This document shows, in pieces, positions 27,398 through 36,976 of a DNA stretch of 64,000 nt. The DNA is taken from NCBI RefSeq assembly GCF_001482305.1, contig NZ_LOHP01000065.1:1-64000 (forward strand). The letters are read 5' to 3'. Source of the DNA: Leucobacter sp. G161. GTDB taxonomy: Bacteria; Actinomycetota; Actinomycetes; Actinomycetales; Microbacteriaceae. How positions within the stretch are numbered: the first letter of the stretch is position 1; the number at the start of each line of letters is the position of its first letter. The notes beneath the pieces are model-generated. The model had not been told where the DNA came from, ran no database searches, and was given only the letters and a program-made list of their open reading frames with translations. A program made the position numbers and the translations under genes.

Positions 27398-27799
27398 CTA
27401 TTCGGCGACCCGCTCGAGGTCACGCGGCCCGAAGGCGTCAGGGAGTACCTCGTCGATGGTGCGGATGCCTGACACGGTCTCGAGGAGCATGCCCTCAGCC
27501 GAGTGTTCGTAGAGCAGCTGCCGGCAGCGCCCGCACGGCATGATCGTCTCTTCCTTGCCGTTCACGCAGACGAACGCGACGAGTTTGCCACCGCCGCCCA
27601 TGTGCAGGTCGCCGACAAGGGCACACTCGGCACAGAGCGTGAGCCCGTACGAGGCGTTCTCGACGTTGCAGCCGGAGACAATGCGGCCGCTGTCGGTGAG
27701 GGCCGCGGCCCCCACTGGATACCTCGAGTACGGCACGTAGGCGTGCGGGAGCGCGGCGATAGCGGCCTCGCGCAGCGCTGCCCAGTCGATGTCAGACAC
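27398..27799 (-). CDS. cdd: Cytidine deaminase
   Basis: The 133-residue enzyme is the small homotetrameric type that converts cytidine and deoxycytidine to uridine forms. Zinc ligands and the catalytic Glu are in TLCAEC (Cys56, Glu58) and MPCGRCRQ (Cys89, Cys92). The substrate-binding GCNVENASYG block precedes them. The start is two bases after the upstream permease stop, so it is coupled to the nucleoside transporter genes. Confidence 0.95.
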   Translation of the reverse strand: MSDIDWAALREAAIAALPHAYVPYSRYPVGAAALTDSGRIVSGCNVENASYGLTLCAECALVGDLHMGGGGKLVAFVCVNGKEETIMPCGRCRQLLYEHSAEGMLLETVSGIRTIDEVLPDAFGPRDLERVAE

Positions 27800-27801
27800 G
27801 A

Positions 27802-29091
27802 CTATCCCTTCACGTACGCCTTGCCGCTTGCCGCTGGAGAGCGGGAGCGACCGGCGAACCCTACGACAGCGAGGATCGTCACGACGTACGGCAGCATTGA
27901 CATAAATTCGGACGGGATCGGCGAGCCGAGGTTGTTCAGCAGCGTCTCAAGGTTCTTCGTGAAGCCGAAGAGCAGCGCAGCGAGCGTCGCACGCAACGGG
28001 TCCCAGCCGCCGAAGATGACCGCGGCGAGGGCGATGAAGCCGAGCCCACCGGTCATTTCCTTATCGAACGCGCCAACCGAGCCGAGCGTGAAGTAGGCGC
28101 CGCCGATGCCGGCGATGCCGCCCGCGAGCAGCAGGTTCCAGAACCGAGTCGGGTTCACCTTGATGCCGACGGTGTCTGCGGCCTGCGGGTGCTCGCCGAC
28201 CGCTCGAAGGCGGAGGCCCCAACGGGTGCGGTATAGGGCCCAGGCGACCAGCGGCACGATGATGTATGCAAGGTACACGATGAGCGTCTGGTTGAAAAAG
28301 ACGGGCCCGACAATGGGGATCTCGCTCAGGCCCGGGATCGCCCACCGCGGGAATCGCGGCGGCGTGTTCAGCGTCTCAGCGTTGGGCTGCATGATCGCAC
28401 CGTGCAGGAAGCTGGTCAGTCCGGTGATGAGCACGTTGAGCACGACACCGACGATCACCTGTTCGACGACGTACGTGATCGAGAAGACGGCGAGGATCGC
28501 GGCGACAAGTGCACCGGCAACGATCGCGCCGATGAGGCCAGCTACGTACGATCCGGTGATCGACGCGATGAGCGCGCTCGAGAACGCCGCGAACAGGAAC
28601 TGTGCCTCGATGGCGACGTTCACGACACCGACGCGCTCGCCGATGACGCCACCGAGCGCGCCGAAGATCAGCGGAACCGATAGCGAGAGTGCGCCAAACA
28701 ACAGACCTGTCACGGGCACGGTGCCACCGGCCGATGACCAGGCAAGGAACAGGAAAACGCCTACGAGCGCGAACACGACCGTGAACCACAGCGGGATGGG
28801 GCGGTAGCGGCTGGCGTACCAGAAACTCAGCCCAGCCATCGCTGCCAGCAGCAGCGCGCAGGCGATCACCGTGGGAACGGTCGGCAGCGCGATGTCGGGC
28901 AGCGCGAACGACTGGGTGCGGTCGCTCAGTCGGAAGTTACTCAGCCCCTCGCGAGCGCCGGGGAACGCAAGCACGAGGGCGATGATCGCGACCACGGTGA
29001 ACGCGATCGGAGCCTTCATGCTGCGGGTGCGGACAACGCCTGCGCCGTCGACGACGACGTGGGTGCCGGTGAGTTCGTGAACCGCGCTCAT
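27802..29091 (-). CDS. Nucleoside ABC transporter permease 2 (BMP-type system)
   Basis: The 429-residue permease belongs to the BPD_transp_2 fold used by BMP-dependent nucleoside importers (YufQ/NupQ-like). Around ten hydrophobic spans are visible, with conserved blocks GVVNVAIEAQFLFAAF, RTRWGLRLRAVGEHPQAADTVGIKV and GGIAGIGGAYFTLG. A cytoplasmic N-terminal extension of about 25 residues precedes the first span. Its ATG overlaps the stop of the upstream permease gene. Confidence 0.9.
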   Translation of the reverse strand: MSAVHELTGTHVVVDGAGVVRTRSMKAPIAFTVVAIIALVLAFPGAREGLSNFRLSDRTQSFALPDIALPTVPTVIACALLLAAMAGLSFWYASRYRPIPLWFTVVFALVGVFLFLAWSSAGGTVPVTGLLFGALSLSVPLIFGALGGVIGERVGVVNVAIEAQFLFAAFSSALIASITGSYVAGLIGAIVAGALVAAILAVFSITYVVEQVIVGVVLNVLITGLTSFLHGAIMQPNAETLNTPPRFPRWAIPGLSEIPIVGPVFFNQTLIVYLAYIIVPLVAWALYRTRWGLRLRAVGEHPQAADTVGIKVNPTRFWNLLLAGGIAGIGGAYFTLGSVGAFDKEMTGGLGFIALAAVIFGGWDPLRATLAALLFGFTKNLETLLNNLGSPIPSEFMSMLPYVVTILAVVGFAGRSRSPAASGKAYVKG

Positions 29092-30350
29092 GCCGAGGCT
29101 CCCTTCTGCTGGAGGCCGTGGATGCGGTCAAAGCGTTTCATGCCGAACACGGTGCGCACGAGCGGCGGTGCCGCGATGAAGAGCACGATGAGTGCCTGCA
29201 CGACGAGCACGATGTCTACAGGGATCTGCTGCGTGATCTGCATGGTAAAGCTGCCGGCCTTCAGCGCTCCGAAGAGCAGACCTGCCGCGACGATTCCGCC
29301 TGCGCGCGAGCGCCCGAGCAGCGCCACCGTAATGGCATCGAAGCCGATGCCCGCGTCGATGTGACTGCCGAAACCGGTGGTAATGGTGCCCGCGATCTGA
29401 TTCACACCGGCAAGGCCAGCAAGACCGCCCGCGAAGGCCATGGCATAGAAGATCACACGCTCAACCTTGATGCCGGCTGCGCGTGCGGCGTGTGGGTTCT
29501 CCCCCACCGCCCGCATTCGGAAGCCGAGCGCCGAACGCTCCATGAGCCACCACACGAACACGGCTGCGAGCAGCACCACGATGAAGCCCCAGTTCGTGGT
29601 GAGCGGTGCACCAAAGAGGAGGGGGAACTTTGCGCTCTCCGGGGTGACCGGTGAGATCGGCTGGTTGCCGCCCGGGCGCATGAGCAGACCGGGCGTCGAG
29701 AGCAGCCAGGCGATGAAGTAGAACGCGATGAAGTTCGTCATGATCGTGAGAATCACTTCGTGGGCACCGGTGCGCGCCTTCAAGAAGCCGACCAGGCCGC
29801 CCCAGAGCACGCCACCCGCGATACCTGCGATGATCACGAGCGGGAGGTGGATGATGAACGGCAGTTTGACGCCGAACATCACGAAGCCAGCGGCTGCGGC
29901 GCCCATGAGCATCTGGCCGCGGCCACCAATATTGAACAGGCCAACGCGGAACGCGAGGCCCACGCCGAGGCCCGCCGCGATGAGCGGGGTGGCGAAGTTC
30001 AAGGTGTCTGACAGGGGCTTGATTGCGCGCAGGAACGTGGGCGCTTCATAGTTGAAGATCGAGCCACGGAACAGTGCGGCGTAGCCGCCTGCGATCGCGT
30101 CCCAGAGCGCGACCAGGGTGTCGCCTGGGCGGCTGAAGAAATAGCCTGCCGACTTCTGCACGTCAGGGTCAGTGAAGCCTATGAGCAGACCCCCGATGAC
30201 CATCGAGAGCACAATCGCCAGCACTGTCGTGGTGACCGAGCTCGACAGCAGCTCGGTGATGAGCTTGTTCTGCCTGGGAGCCTCGAGGGTTTTCACTGGC
30301 TCAGGGCTGGGGGCCGCCTGCGTGGCGGACTGCTGGGTGGGGTCGCTCAC
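29088..30350 (-). CDS. Nucleoside ABC transporter permease 1 (BMP-type system)
   Basis: The 420-residue partner permease (YufP/NupP-like) has an N-terminal cytoplasmic tail, many membrane spans and the conserved blocks LFNIGGRGQMLMGAAAAGF and RMRAVGENPHAARAAGIKVE. It overlaps both neighbours by four bases, so the ATPase and the two permeases are translated as one coupled set. Confidence 0.9.
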   Translation of the reverse strand: MSDPTQQSATQAAPSPEPVKTLEAPRQNKLITELLSSSVTTTVLAIVLSMVIGGLLIGFTDPDVQKSAGYFFSRPGDTLVALWDAIAGGYAALFRGSIFNYEAPTFLRAIKPLSDTLNFATPLIAAGLGVGLAFRVGLFNIGGRGQMLMGAAAAGFVMFGVKLPFIIHLPLVIIAGIAGGVLWGGLVGFLKARTGAHEVILTIMTNFIAFYFIAWLLSTPGLLMRPGGNQPISPVTPESAKFPLLFGAPLTTNWGFIVVLLAAVFVWWLMERSALGFRMRAVGENPHAARAAGIKVERVIFYAMAFAGGLAGLAGVNQIAGTITTGFGSHIDAGIGFDAITVALLGRSRAGGIVAAGLLFGALKAGSFTMQITQQIPVDIVLVVQALIVLFIAAPPLVRTVFGMKRFDRIHGLQQKGASA

Positions 30351-31861
30351 GCCGCAACTCCTTCGGGGGTTTCGCCGGCCATCATCAGGCCGAGGGTCTC
30401 ACGCGAGGCGTTACCGGGCACAATGCCGATCACCGCTCCCTTGTACATCACTGCAATGCGGTCCGCGAGCGCAGACACTTCGTCAAGCTCCGTGGAGACG
30501 AGCACCACGGGCACTCCAGCATCACGGGTTTCGACGATGCGGGTGTGAATGAACTCGATTGAGCCGACGTCGACGCCGCGGGTCGGTTGCGATGCGACGA
30601 GCAGGTTGAGGTCACGGCTGAGTTCGCGCGCAATGACTACCTTCTGCTGGTTGCCACCCGAGAGGCTCCCGGCGGCCGAGTGTGGGCCGCGCGTACGGAT
30701 GTCGTACTCTTCGATCTTCTGCTCGGCGAACTCGGTGAGCGCGGCGCGCTTCACCGTGCCACCGGAGACAAACGCCGGGTCGGTGGTGCGGTTGAGCATG
30801 AGGTTCTCAGCGACGCTGAAGCTGCCCACCAGGCCTTCCTCGATGCGGTCCTCCGGCACGAAAGCGACGCCAGCGTCGATAATCTGCTTCACCGGCTTGC
30901 CGAGAATGCTCTCGCCCCCGAGCGTGATCTCTCCCGAGGTGACCTGTTGCAGCCCAACAAGCGCTGAGGCGAGCTCGGTCTGCCCGTTGCCCTGCACCCC
31001 CGCGATCGCGAGGATCTCTCCGGGACGCACCTCGAGCGAGACCCGATCCACCACGATGTGGCCGGTGTCGTCGGCGATGGTGAGGTCGCTGATCTTCAGC
31101 CCGCCCTCGGAAGTCTTCGGGGCACCCTTCTGCACGGTGAGTTCGACGGCGCGGCCCACCATGAGCGAGGCGAGCTCGTTCGTCGAGTCTTCGGGCGAAG
31201 CTTCCGCGACGACCTTGCCGTGGCGGATCACCGTGATTCTGTCTGCAACCTCGCGCACCTCGCGCAGCTTATGCGTGATGAACACGATCGCGGTTCCGTC
31301 GTTGCGGAGCTGCCGCATGATCTGCATGAGTTCGTCGGTCTCTTGCGGGGTGAGCACGGCGGTCGGCTCGTCAAACACGAGAATCTTCGCGTCACGCGAA
31401 AGCGCCTTGATGATCTCGACACGCTGCTGCACTCCGACGGGGAGATCCTCGACAACGGCGTCGGGATCCACTTCGAAGCCGAACCGGTCGGCGACGGCGC
31501 GCACGTGCGCGCGGGCGCTCGCGAGATCGAGGGCTCCGGCAAACTTGGTGGTTTCGTGGCCAAGCATCACGTTCTCGGCGACGGTGAATACCGGCACGAG
31601 CATGAAGTGCTGGTGCACCATGCCGATTCCGGCTGCCATCGCGTCGCCCGGGCCACGAAAGTGCTGCGGCACGCCGTCGACGAGGATCTCGCCCTCCTCG
31701 GGCTGGTACAGGCCGTAGAGCACGTTCATCAGCGTGGACTTGCCCGCGCCGTTCTCCCCGAGCAGGGCGTGGATTTCTCCGGGTCGCACCTCAAGGTTGA
31801 TGCGGTCATTTGCGGTGAAAGATCCGAATCGCTTCGTGATTCCGCGCAGTTCGAGCGTCAT
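30347..31861 (-). CDS. Nucleoside ABC transporter double ATP-binding protein
   Basis: The 504-residue protein has two ABC domains as in sugar and BMP-type nucleoside importers. The first domain has Walker A GENGAGKST, a signature-like LPVGVQQRVEI and Walker B ILVFDEPTAVLTP. The second has the usual degenerate P-loop GVQGNGQTEL and the signature LSGGNQQKVVIARE. Both are needed by the family, so the second P-loop is not a defect. A strong terminator separates it from the lipoprotein gene upstream. Confidence 0.93.
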   Translation of the reverse strand: MTLELRGITKRFGSFTANDRINLEVRPGEIHALLGENGAGKSTLMNVLYGLYQPEEGEILVDGVPQHFRGPGDAMAAGIGMVHQHFMLVPVFTVAENVMLGHETTKFAGALDLASARAHVRAVADRFGFEVDPDAVVEDLPVGVQQRVEIIKALSRDAKILVFDEPTAVLTPQETDELMQIMRQLRNDGTAIVFITHKLREVREVADRITVIRHGKVVAEASPEDSTNELASLMVGRAVELTVQKGAPKTSEGGLKISDLTIADDTGHIVVDRVSLEVRPGEILAIAGVQGNGQTELASALVGLQQVTSGEITLGGESILGKPVKQIIDAGVAFVPEDRIEEGLVGSFSVAENLMLNRTTDPAFVSGGTVKRAALTEFAEQKIEEYDIRTRGPHSAAGSLSGGNQQKVVIARELSRDLNLLVASQPTRGVDVGSIEFIHTRIVETRDAGVPVVLVSTELDEVSALADRIAVMYKGAVIGIVPGNASRETLGLMMAGETPEGVAA

Positions 31862-31930
31862 GCCGTCAATCTATCTAAGTTCAATGGGTGTGGATAGTGG
31901 CCGGAGCATAGTCCGCGCACAAAAATAGCA

Positions 31931-31968
31931 CGGGCCGGTGACTCGGAAGTTACCGAGTCACCGGCCCG
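31931..31968 (-). terminator. Intra-operon terminator after the BMP lipoprotein gene
   Basis: A perfect 16-bp stem (CGGGCCGGTGACTCGG with its complement) has a 6-nt loop and is followed leftward by TGCTATTTTTG. It lies between the lipoprotein stop and the ATPase start. Partial readthrough would give excess receptor over channel, a common arrangement in ABC operons. Confidence 0.85.
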
Positions 31969-31979
31969 CCGCTCCAGCC

Positions 31980-33080
31980 TTACGGTGAGGAAGGCGACTC
32001 GACCTTGATCTTGCCGGCAATGATGTCTGCCGAGATCTTGTCGAGACGATCCTGGAGGTCGTCCGAGACCTTGTCCTCGAAGGAGTTGAAGCCCGAGAGG
32101 CTGACGCCCTCGTTCTCAAGCACGCCGACGAAGGGGTCGGTGCTGAAGTTGCCCTTAGCAGCTTCCATCGCCGCATCGTAGACGGCGATGTCCATGCTCT
32201 TCATGATCGAGGTGAAGAGGATGTCCTGCACCTTCGGGTCGGTGTCAAAGACGTTCGCGTCGACGCCCATGAGGGCCGCGGTGCCACCCGAATCACGGAT
32301 TGCCTCGGCAGCCGACTGGTAGACCGGACCGCCGACGGGGAGCAGCACGTCTGCGCCCTGGTCGAGGAGACCCTGGGCCATCTGCTTCGCGGTGTCGTTC
32401 GCAGCGAACTCGCCGGTGAACTGGCCGTCCTGCTTCTCAACGTCCCAGCCGATGACCTTCACGTCAGCGTCGTTCTGCTCGTTGTAGTACTCAGCGCCGA
32501 GCTGGAAGCCGTCCATGAAGATGGTGACGGGCGGGATCTTTGCGCCGCCGAAGGTACCGAGCGTGCCCGACTCCGAAAGGTCAGCAGCAGCGTAGCCACC
32601 GAGGAACGCAGCCTGTGCCGTGTCGAACACGAGCGGCTTGATGTTCGGGGCATCGGTGGTGCCGTCGAAGTCGTTGTCTGCCCAGTCGTCGATGATCGCG
32701 AACTGCACGTCGGGGTTAGCCTTCGCGGTGTTCACGGTCGGCTCGGAGAGCATGAAGCCCACCGAAACAATGAAGGTACAGCCCGCATCGACGAGGCCGT
32801 CGAGGTTGGCCGCGTAATCACTCGCGCTCTTCGACTCGGTCTCGATGACCTTGACGTCGAGCTCAGCGGCCGCCTTCTGCAGGCCTTCGTAGCCGAGCTG
32901 GTTGAACGACTTGTCGTCGAAGCCGCCCTCGTCAGACACCATGCAGGGCTGGAAGCCCTTCACTGCCTCGACATCCGAGCCGCCTTCGGCTTCGGGTGCC
33001 TGGCCACAGGCCGAAAGGCCGAGCACAAGACCAGCCGCGGCCGTGAGGCCGATCAGCTTCTGAGTAGTGGAGATGGTCAC
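31980..33080 (-). CDS. BMP-family nucleoside-binding lipoprotein
   Basis: The 366-residue extracellular receptor has the lipobox LSAC (Cys25) after a short signal peptide. The mature part carries BMP-family (PnrA/Med-like) blocks: CMVSDEGGFDDKSFNQLGYEGL, VGFMLSEPTVNTAKANPDVQFAIID, and DVLLPVGGPVYQSAAEAIRD. It captures nucleosides for the permeases, which the cdd-deoA genes downstream support. It is the first gene of the operon. The 184-bp upstream region carries a GC-rich hairpin near the start. Confidence 0.93.
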   Translation of the reverse strand: MTISTTQKLIGLTAAAGLVLGLSACGQAPEAEGGSDVEAVKGFQPCMVSDEGGFDDKSFNQLGYEGLQKAAAELDVKVIETESKSASDYAANLDGLVDAGCTFIVSVGFMLSEPTVNTAKANPDVQFAIIDDWADNDFDGTTDAPNIKPLVFDTAQAAFLGGYAAADLSESGTLGTFGGAKIPPVTIFMDGFQLGAEYYNEQNDADVKVIGWDVEKQDGQFTGEFAANDTAKQMAQGLLDQGADVLLPVGGPVYQSAAEAIRDSGGTAALMGVDANVFDTDPKVQDILFTSIMKSMDIAVYDAAMEAAKGNFSTDPFVGVLENEGVSLSGFNSFEDKVSDDLQDRLDKISADIIAGKIKVESPSSP

Positions 33081-33264
33081 AGTATGCCCCCCTGGTTATG
33101 CGCCCGCGCGAGCCGCGGGCGGTTGTTGACTCACAGTGTATTCCTACAGCAGGATACGCAATGACGCACGCTCTGGGCGGCAATGGTTGCGATTCCGATA
33201 TGAAAGCCTCAATAGTGGAACGTTTTCCTCAGCGAAGACAGCCCTGCAGAATTGAATCCGCAGC

Positions 33265-34224
33265 TCACCCTTCGTCGGAAACAGGGTCGGTGCCCCGCCC
33301 GTCAAGCGCGTCGATGTAGCGCAGCACGATCCCCTCGCGCAGCGCCCAGGGCGAAATCGTCAGCGTCGACACGTCGAACACCTTCATCGCGGTGCGCAGC
33401 ACGACCGCGCCCGCCATGATCTGGTAGCCGCGCTCGGGCGTGATGCCCGGCAGATACTCTCGCACCGACCCAGGCATGTCGCGCAGCGTCGGCTCCCACT
33501 CCCGGAGGCCGGCGTAGTGCAGTTCGGCGAGATCCCCGGTTGCCGGGTCCGGCGGCCCACCGATGAGCCGCGCAAGCGAGCGAATCGTCTTCGACGTGCC
33601 GACCACGCGCTTCGGCTTCGGCCGCCCCTTGAAGAACTCGTTGCGCGCGTTCGTGAACTCCTCGCGCGCGTGGGCACGCAGCCGCGAAATCCCCTCGGCG
33701 CTGGGCGGATCTTCGGGGAGGTACATGATCGTTGAGCGACCAGCGCCGAGCGGCAGGGACACCTGCACGTCGGGATACTCGTCCGCTCCCTGCGCGATCT
33801 CGAATGATCCGCCGCCGATATCGAACAGCAGAATCTCCCCCGCCGACCAGCCCAGCCAGCGGCGGACCGCGAGCATCGTGATCCGCGCTTCGTCTTCGCC
33901 CGAGAGCACGTCGAGCTTCAGCCCGGTTTCGCGCTCGATCCGCGCGAGCACTTCTTCACCGTTCGCAGCCTCGCGGATCGCCGAAGTTGCCGTCGCCAGG
34001 AGGTCATCAGCGCCGATCTCTTGCACCGTCTTCACGGCGTCCCCGATCGCACCGATGATGCGGGTCACGCCCTCTTCAGTGATCGCACCGTCGGCATCGA
34101 GGTAGCGCATGAGGCGCAGCGTCGAGCGCTGCGAGTGGTACGGATTCGGGCTTGCGCCAGGGTGCGCGTCAACCACGAGGAGATGAACGGTATTCGAACC
34201 TACGTCGATGACTCCGAGTCGCAT
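33265..34224 (-). CDS. Ppx/GppA phosphatase family protein (exopolyphosphatase/pppGpp hydrolase)
   Basis: The 319-residue protein has the ASKHA-fold phosphate-binding motifs VIDVGSNTVHLLVVD at the N-terminus and LLFDIGGGSFEIA near residue 140. The catalytic Glu lies in the family region after ATSAIREAANGEE. The length fits the short actinobacterial Ppx1/Ppx2 type without the C-terminal HD domain. It hydrolyses polyphosphate or pppGpp; which one cannot be decided here. The ATG at 34224 was chosen because the family motif begins right after it. It is divergent from the first alcohol dehydrogenase. Confidence 0.9.
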   Translation of the reverse strand: MRLGVIDVGSNTVHLLVVDAHPGASPNPYHSQRSTLRLMRYLDADGAITEEGVTRIIGAIGDAVKTVQEIGADDLLATATSAIREAANGEEVLARIERETGLKLDVLSGEDEARITMLAVRRWLGWSAGEILLFDIGGGSFEIAQGADEYPDVQVSLPLGAGRSTIMYLPEDPPSAEGISRLRAHAREEFTNARNEFFKGRPKPKRVVGTSKTIRSLARLIGGPPDPATGDLAELHYAGLREWEPTLRDMPGSVREYLPGITPERGYQIMAGAVVLRTAMKVFDVSTLTISPWALREGIVLRYIDALDGRGTDPVSDEG

Positions 34225-34380
34225 GAGAGTGATTCTATTCGTCCGGTAGTGCACAACCGAACTCAGCGGGCAGTTCCCACAAATGCGGGAAAAGTGGGTG
34301 ACAGTAGTCGCCCCGCGTTTTACGATGGCACGACGCGGGCTGCGGCGCCGCCAGCTGGCCCCTCACCGGAGAGGAACACC

Positions 34381-35493
34381 ATGAAAGCTGTCGTCTTCAC
34401 CGACACCGACACACCGATTACGCTCACCGACGTCACCCTTGCCCCGCCGAAGGCGAACGAGGTGCGCGTCAGGGTCGTGGCAGCGGGCGTCTGCCACTCA
34501 GATCTGCACGTGCAGCGCGGGGAATGGCAGGTCCCCGCCCCCCCCGTCATGGGCCACGAGGGCGCTGGAGTCGTGACCGAAGTCGGCGAGGGGGTCACCA
34601 GCCTCGCCGTCGGCGATCACGTCGTGCTCAGCTGGGTGCCGCCCTGCGGCGAGTGCCGCTACTGCCTGCGGGGTAAGCAATCGAACTGCGAACGCGTCAC
34701 CACTGTCATCAACGCGCAGGGCACCCTGTTTGACGGCAGCTCGCGATTGAGCACGGCTGGCGCGGACGGGTCGTCAACGACGCTGCATCATTTTCTGGGC
34801 GTCTCTGCGTTCGCGGAGGAAGTTGTCGTCCCCGTCTCGGGCGCGATCAAGGTTCGCGAAGACGCTCCCCTCGATGTGATCGCGGTCGTAGGATGCGCGG
34901 TCGCGACCGGCATCGGCGCGGTCACGAACACGGCTGAGGTGCGACCCGGTTCGAGCGTGGTCGTGATCGGCTGTGGCGGGGTCGGACTGAACATCGTGCA
35001 GGGCGCAAGGCTCGCTGGCGCCGAGCAGATTATTGCGGTCGACGTCGTTGCAGACAAGCTCGACGCCGCGCGGCAGTTCGGCGCGACACACACCGTGAAC
35101 GCCGCGGGCGGCGACACGCTCGAGCAAGTGTTCGCGCTCGCGGCGACCGGCGTCGACTACGCCTTCGACGCCATCGGGCGGCCCACCACCACTGAACAGG
35201 CGGTGACGATGCTCGGCATTGGCGGCACCGCGGTCGTGGTGGGGCTGCCTGCCGACGGCGAGACGGCCTCCTTCCAGCCGCTGGTGCTCGCAATGGGCGG
35301 CCAGCGAATCCTCGGCTCCCACTACGGTTCGGTGCGCCCGTCCGTCGACATTCCCGCGCTCGTCGATAAGTACATGTCGGACGAGCTGCTGCTGGACCCA
35401 CTCATCTCCGGCCGCCGCCCACTAGCCGAGGCAGCTGCGGCGCTCGACGAGCTCGCCGCCGGGGGCGTGCTGCGTACCCTACTGGTCCCCTAG
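34381..35493 (+). CDS. Zinc-dependent alcohol dehydrogenase, paralogue 1
   Basis: The 370-residue NAD-linked enzyme has the catalytic-zinc ligands Cys38 (AGVCHSD) and His59 (MGHEGAG), and the structural zinc set Cys89, Cys92, Cys95 and Cys103 in PPCGECRYC and the following loop. The Rossmann motif is VVVIGCGGVGLN. The length and MKAVVF start fit the class III-like/aryl-alcohol group. A GGAGAGGAA Shine-Dalgarno precedes the ATG. It closely resembles the enzyme at 37103-38215, with PucR between them. Substrate unknown. Confidence 0.92.
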   Translation: MKAVVFTDTDTPITLTDVTLAPPKANEVRVRVVAAGVCHSDLHVQRGEWQVPAPPVMGHEGAGVVTEVGEGVTSLAVGDHVVLSWVPPCGECRYCLRGKQSNCERVTTVINAQGTLFDGSSRLSTAGADGSSTTLHHFLGVSAFAEEVVVPVSGAIKVREDAPLDVIAVVGCAVATGIGAVTNTAEVRPGSSVVVIGCGGVGLNIVQGARLAGAEQIIAVDVVADKLDAARQFGATHTVNAAGGDTLEQVFALAATGVDYAFDAIGRPTTTEQAVTMLGIGGTAVVVGLPADGETASFQPLVLAMGGQRILGSHYGSVRPSVDIPALVDKYMSDELLLDPLISGRRPLAEAAAALDELAAGGVLRTLLVP

Positions 35494-35515
35494 CGGCGGC
35501 GCGGGTCCCCCACGC

Positions 35516-36964
35516 CTAGGCCTGAGGCTCGAACCCGAGGGCCCGGAGCGCGAGCCAGGCTGCCGCCCGATCGTCGGGCCGAGCCATCGACAACCCCGAC
35601 AGCTCCTCGATGCGGTGGATACGGGACACGAGAGTCTGGCGGTGGACCCCCAGGCGCGCGGCGCTTGCGCGGTGTGCGCCGTGTTCGGAGAGGAACACAA
35701 ACAGCGTGGTCAGGAGGTCGCCGCGCCCGCCGTCGGCATCACGCAGGTCGTCGAGGACTCCACCGAGTTGCACGCGCTGCTCAGCGGAGATCGCGTCGAG
35801 CACAAAGTCGACGGTCGGCAGCGCGGAGTACCGCTGCGTGCCCTGCCCCGAGTCGAGGGCGACGTCGAACGCCTGCCGCGCTTGCAGGGAGCTGCGGCCC
35901 AAGGCGTCGATACTCGCGGGCGCCCCGAGGCCGAGGTGCAGAGCACTCGCCCCGACCGAGTCGAATCGTTCGACGCGATCCGCGAGCTCCGCGGTGCGGT
36001 GCTCGGGCACGAACCCGCGCACGCGGCCCGGATCCTCAACGAAGAGGTGCTCCACCCCGAGTTCGTCACACCACCGTTCGACAAGCCGGTCGAGGTCGAC
36101 CGTCCGCGTTCGCGTGCCGAGCACGAACGCGGTGAGCTCTACCTCACGCACGCCCCAGCGCCGCAGCAGGTCGGTGGCGTCGCTGCCGCCGGCCTCGAGG
36201 ATGTCGAGCAGCGCCTCCCTGCCGAGGTGCTCAGTCAGCGAGGGGTTTCGGGTCCGCAGCACGAGGTCAAACAGCGCCGCCGCTTGCGAGGCGAGGTCGC
36301 GGATCCGTCCGGTCGCGCTCGAGCGCGAGGCAACCACAAGATAGCCGGTGAAATCGAGATCCGAGCCCACCTGGTGGGTTTGCAGCCCGGGGTGGCGCAC
36401 GCGCACCGGCTTGCCGAGGGCGACCGCCTTGGCGTCATCGAGGTGCAGTCGCCCCGCGCCCGCGCTCGCGATGAGCTGACCGTGCGCATCGAGCAGCACC
36501 GCCCAGCCGTCGATGCGATGTGCGAGCTCCGCCATTACGGCCGTCGCGCCGCCGCGCCGCGCGACCTGAGTGAGCACCCGCGTTCCTGAAGCGACGAGCC
36601 TGTCGGAGGCTGCCCGGTCGTCGGCGAGGGGCGCGGCGAGCCTGAGGTGGAGTGCGTCTTCCACGGTCGTCGCCCCAAGCACCGCACTCATACCGTGTGC
36701 AGCGAGGGTTTTGCGGAGTCGTGGCGTGTCCTGATCCGTGACGAACACCGCACGCGCGGTGACCTTTGCCGCCTCGCTGCCCTGCGCGAACCTCGCCTGC
36801 AGTTCCGCCACGCTTCCCGTGACGAGTGTCGCAAATTCGGCGCTCGCTACCACGACGTATTCGCCGACGCGGGCGAGCCCTTCGCAGGACGTGTGGTCGG
36901 GAATCCCGTTGTCGACGTAGCTGCCGCCGACGACCCGGGTGACGGTACGGAGGTCAAAACTCAT
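35516..36964 (-). CDS. PucR-family transcriptional regulator
   Basis: The 482-residue regulator has an N-terminal sensor region (about 1-300) with a GGDEF-like middle segment (GVREVELTAFVLG and following) and a C-terminal PucR helix-turn-helix ending LFVFLSEHGAHRASAARLGVHRQTLVSRIHRIEEL. Family members are often activators of purine, amine or alcohol catabolism. It is convergent with alcohol dehydrogenase 1 and divergent from alcohol dehydrogenase 2, across 138 bp with two inverted repeats. Control of the dehydrogenase-permease genes is inferred. Confidence 0.9.
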   Translation of the reverse strand: MSFDLRTVTRVVGGSYVDNGIPDHTSCEGLARVGEYVVVASAEFATLVTGSVAELQARFAQGSEAAKVTARAVFVTDQDTPRLRKTLAAHGMSAVLGATTVEDALHLRLAAPLADDRAASDRLVASGTRVLTQVARRGGATAVMAELAHRIDGWAVLLDAHGQLIASAGAGRLHLDDAKAVALGKPVRVRHPGLQTHQVGSDLDFTGYLVVASRSSATGRIRDLASQAAALFDLVLRTRNPSLTEHLGREALLDILEAGGSDATDLLRRWGVREVELTAFVLGTRTRTVDLDRLVERWCDELGVEHLFVEDPGRVRGFVPEHRTAELADRVERFDSVGASALHLGLGAPASIDALGRSSLQARQAFDVALDSGQGTQRYSALPTVDFVLDAISAEQRVQLGGVLDDLRDADGGRGDLLTTLFVFLSEHGAHRASAARLGVHRQTLVSRIHRIEELSGLSMARPDDRAAAWLALRALGFEPQA

Positions 36965-36976
36965 GCATCAACTGTA

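Noticed and set aside
30347-31861. Second ATPase domain of the nucleoside importer as a broken P-loop
   Set aside because: A degenerate second P-loop is normal in BMP and sugar importer ATPases, so it is not a mutation.
35516-36964. Overlapping + strand frames opposite PucR (35615-36589 and others)
   Set aside because: The PucR helix-turn-helix and length are convincing; the + frames are arginine-rich shadows.
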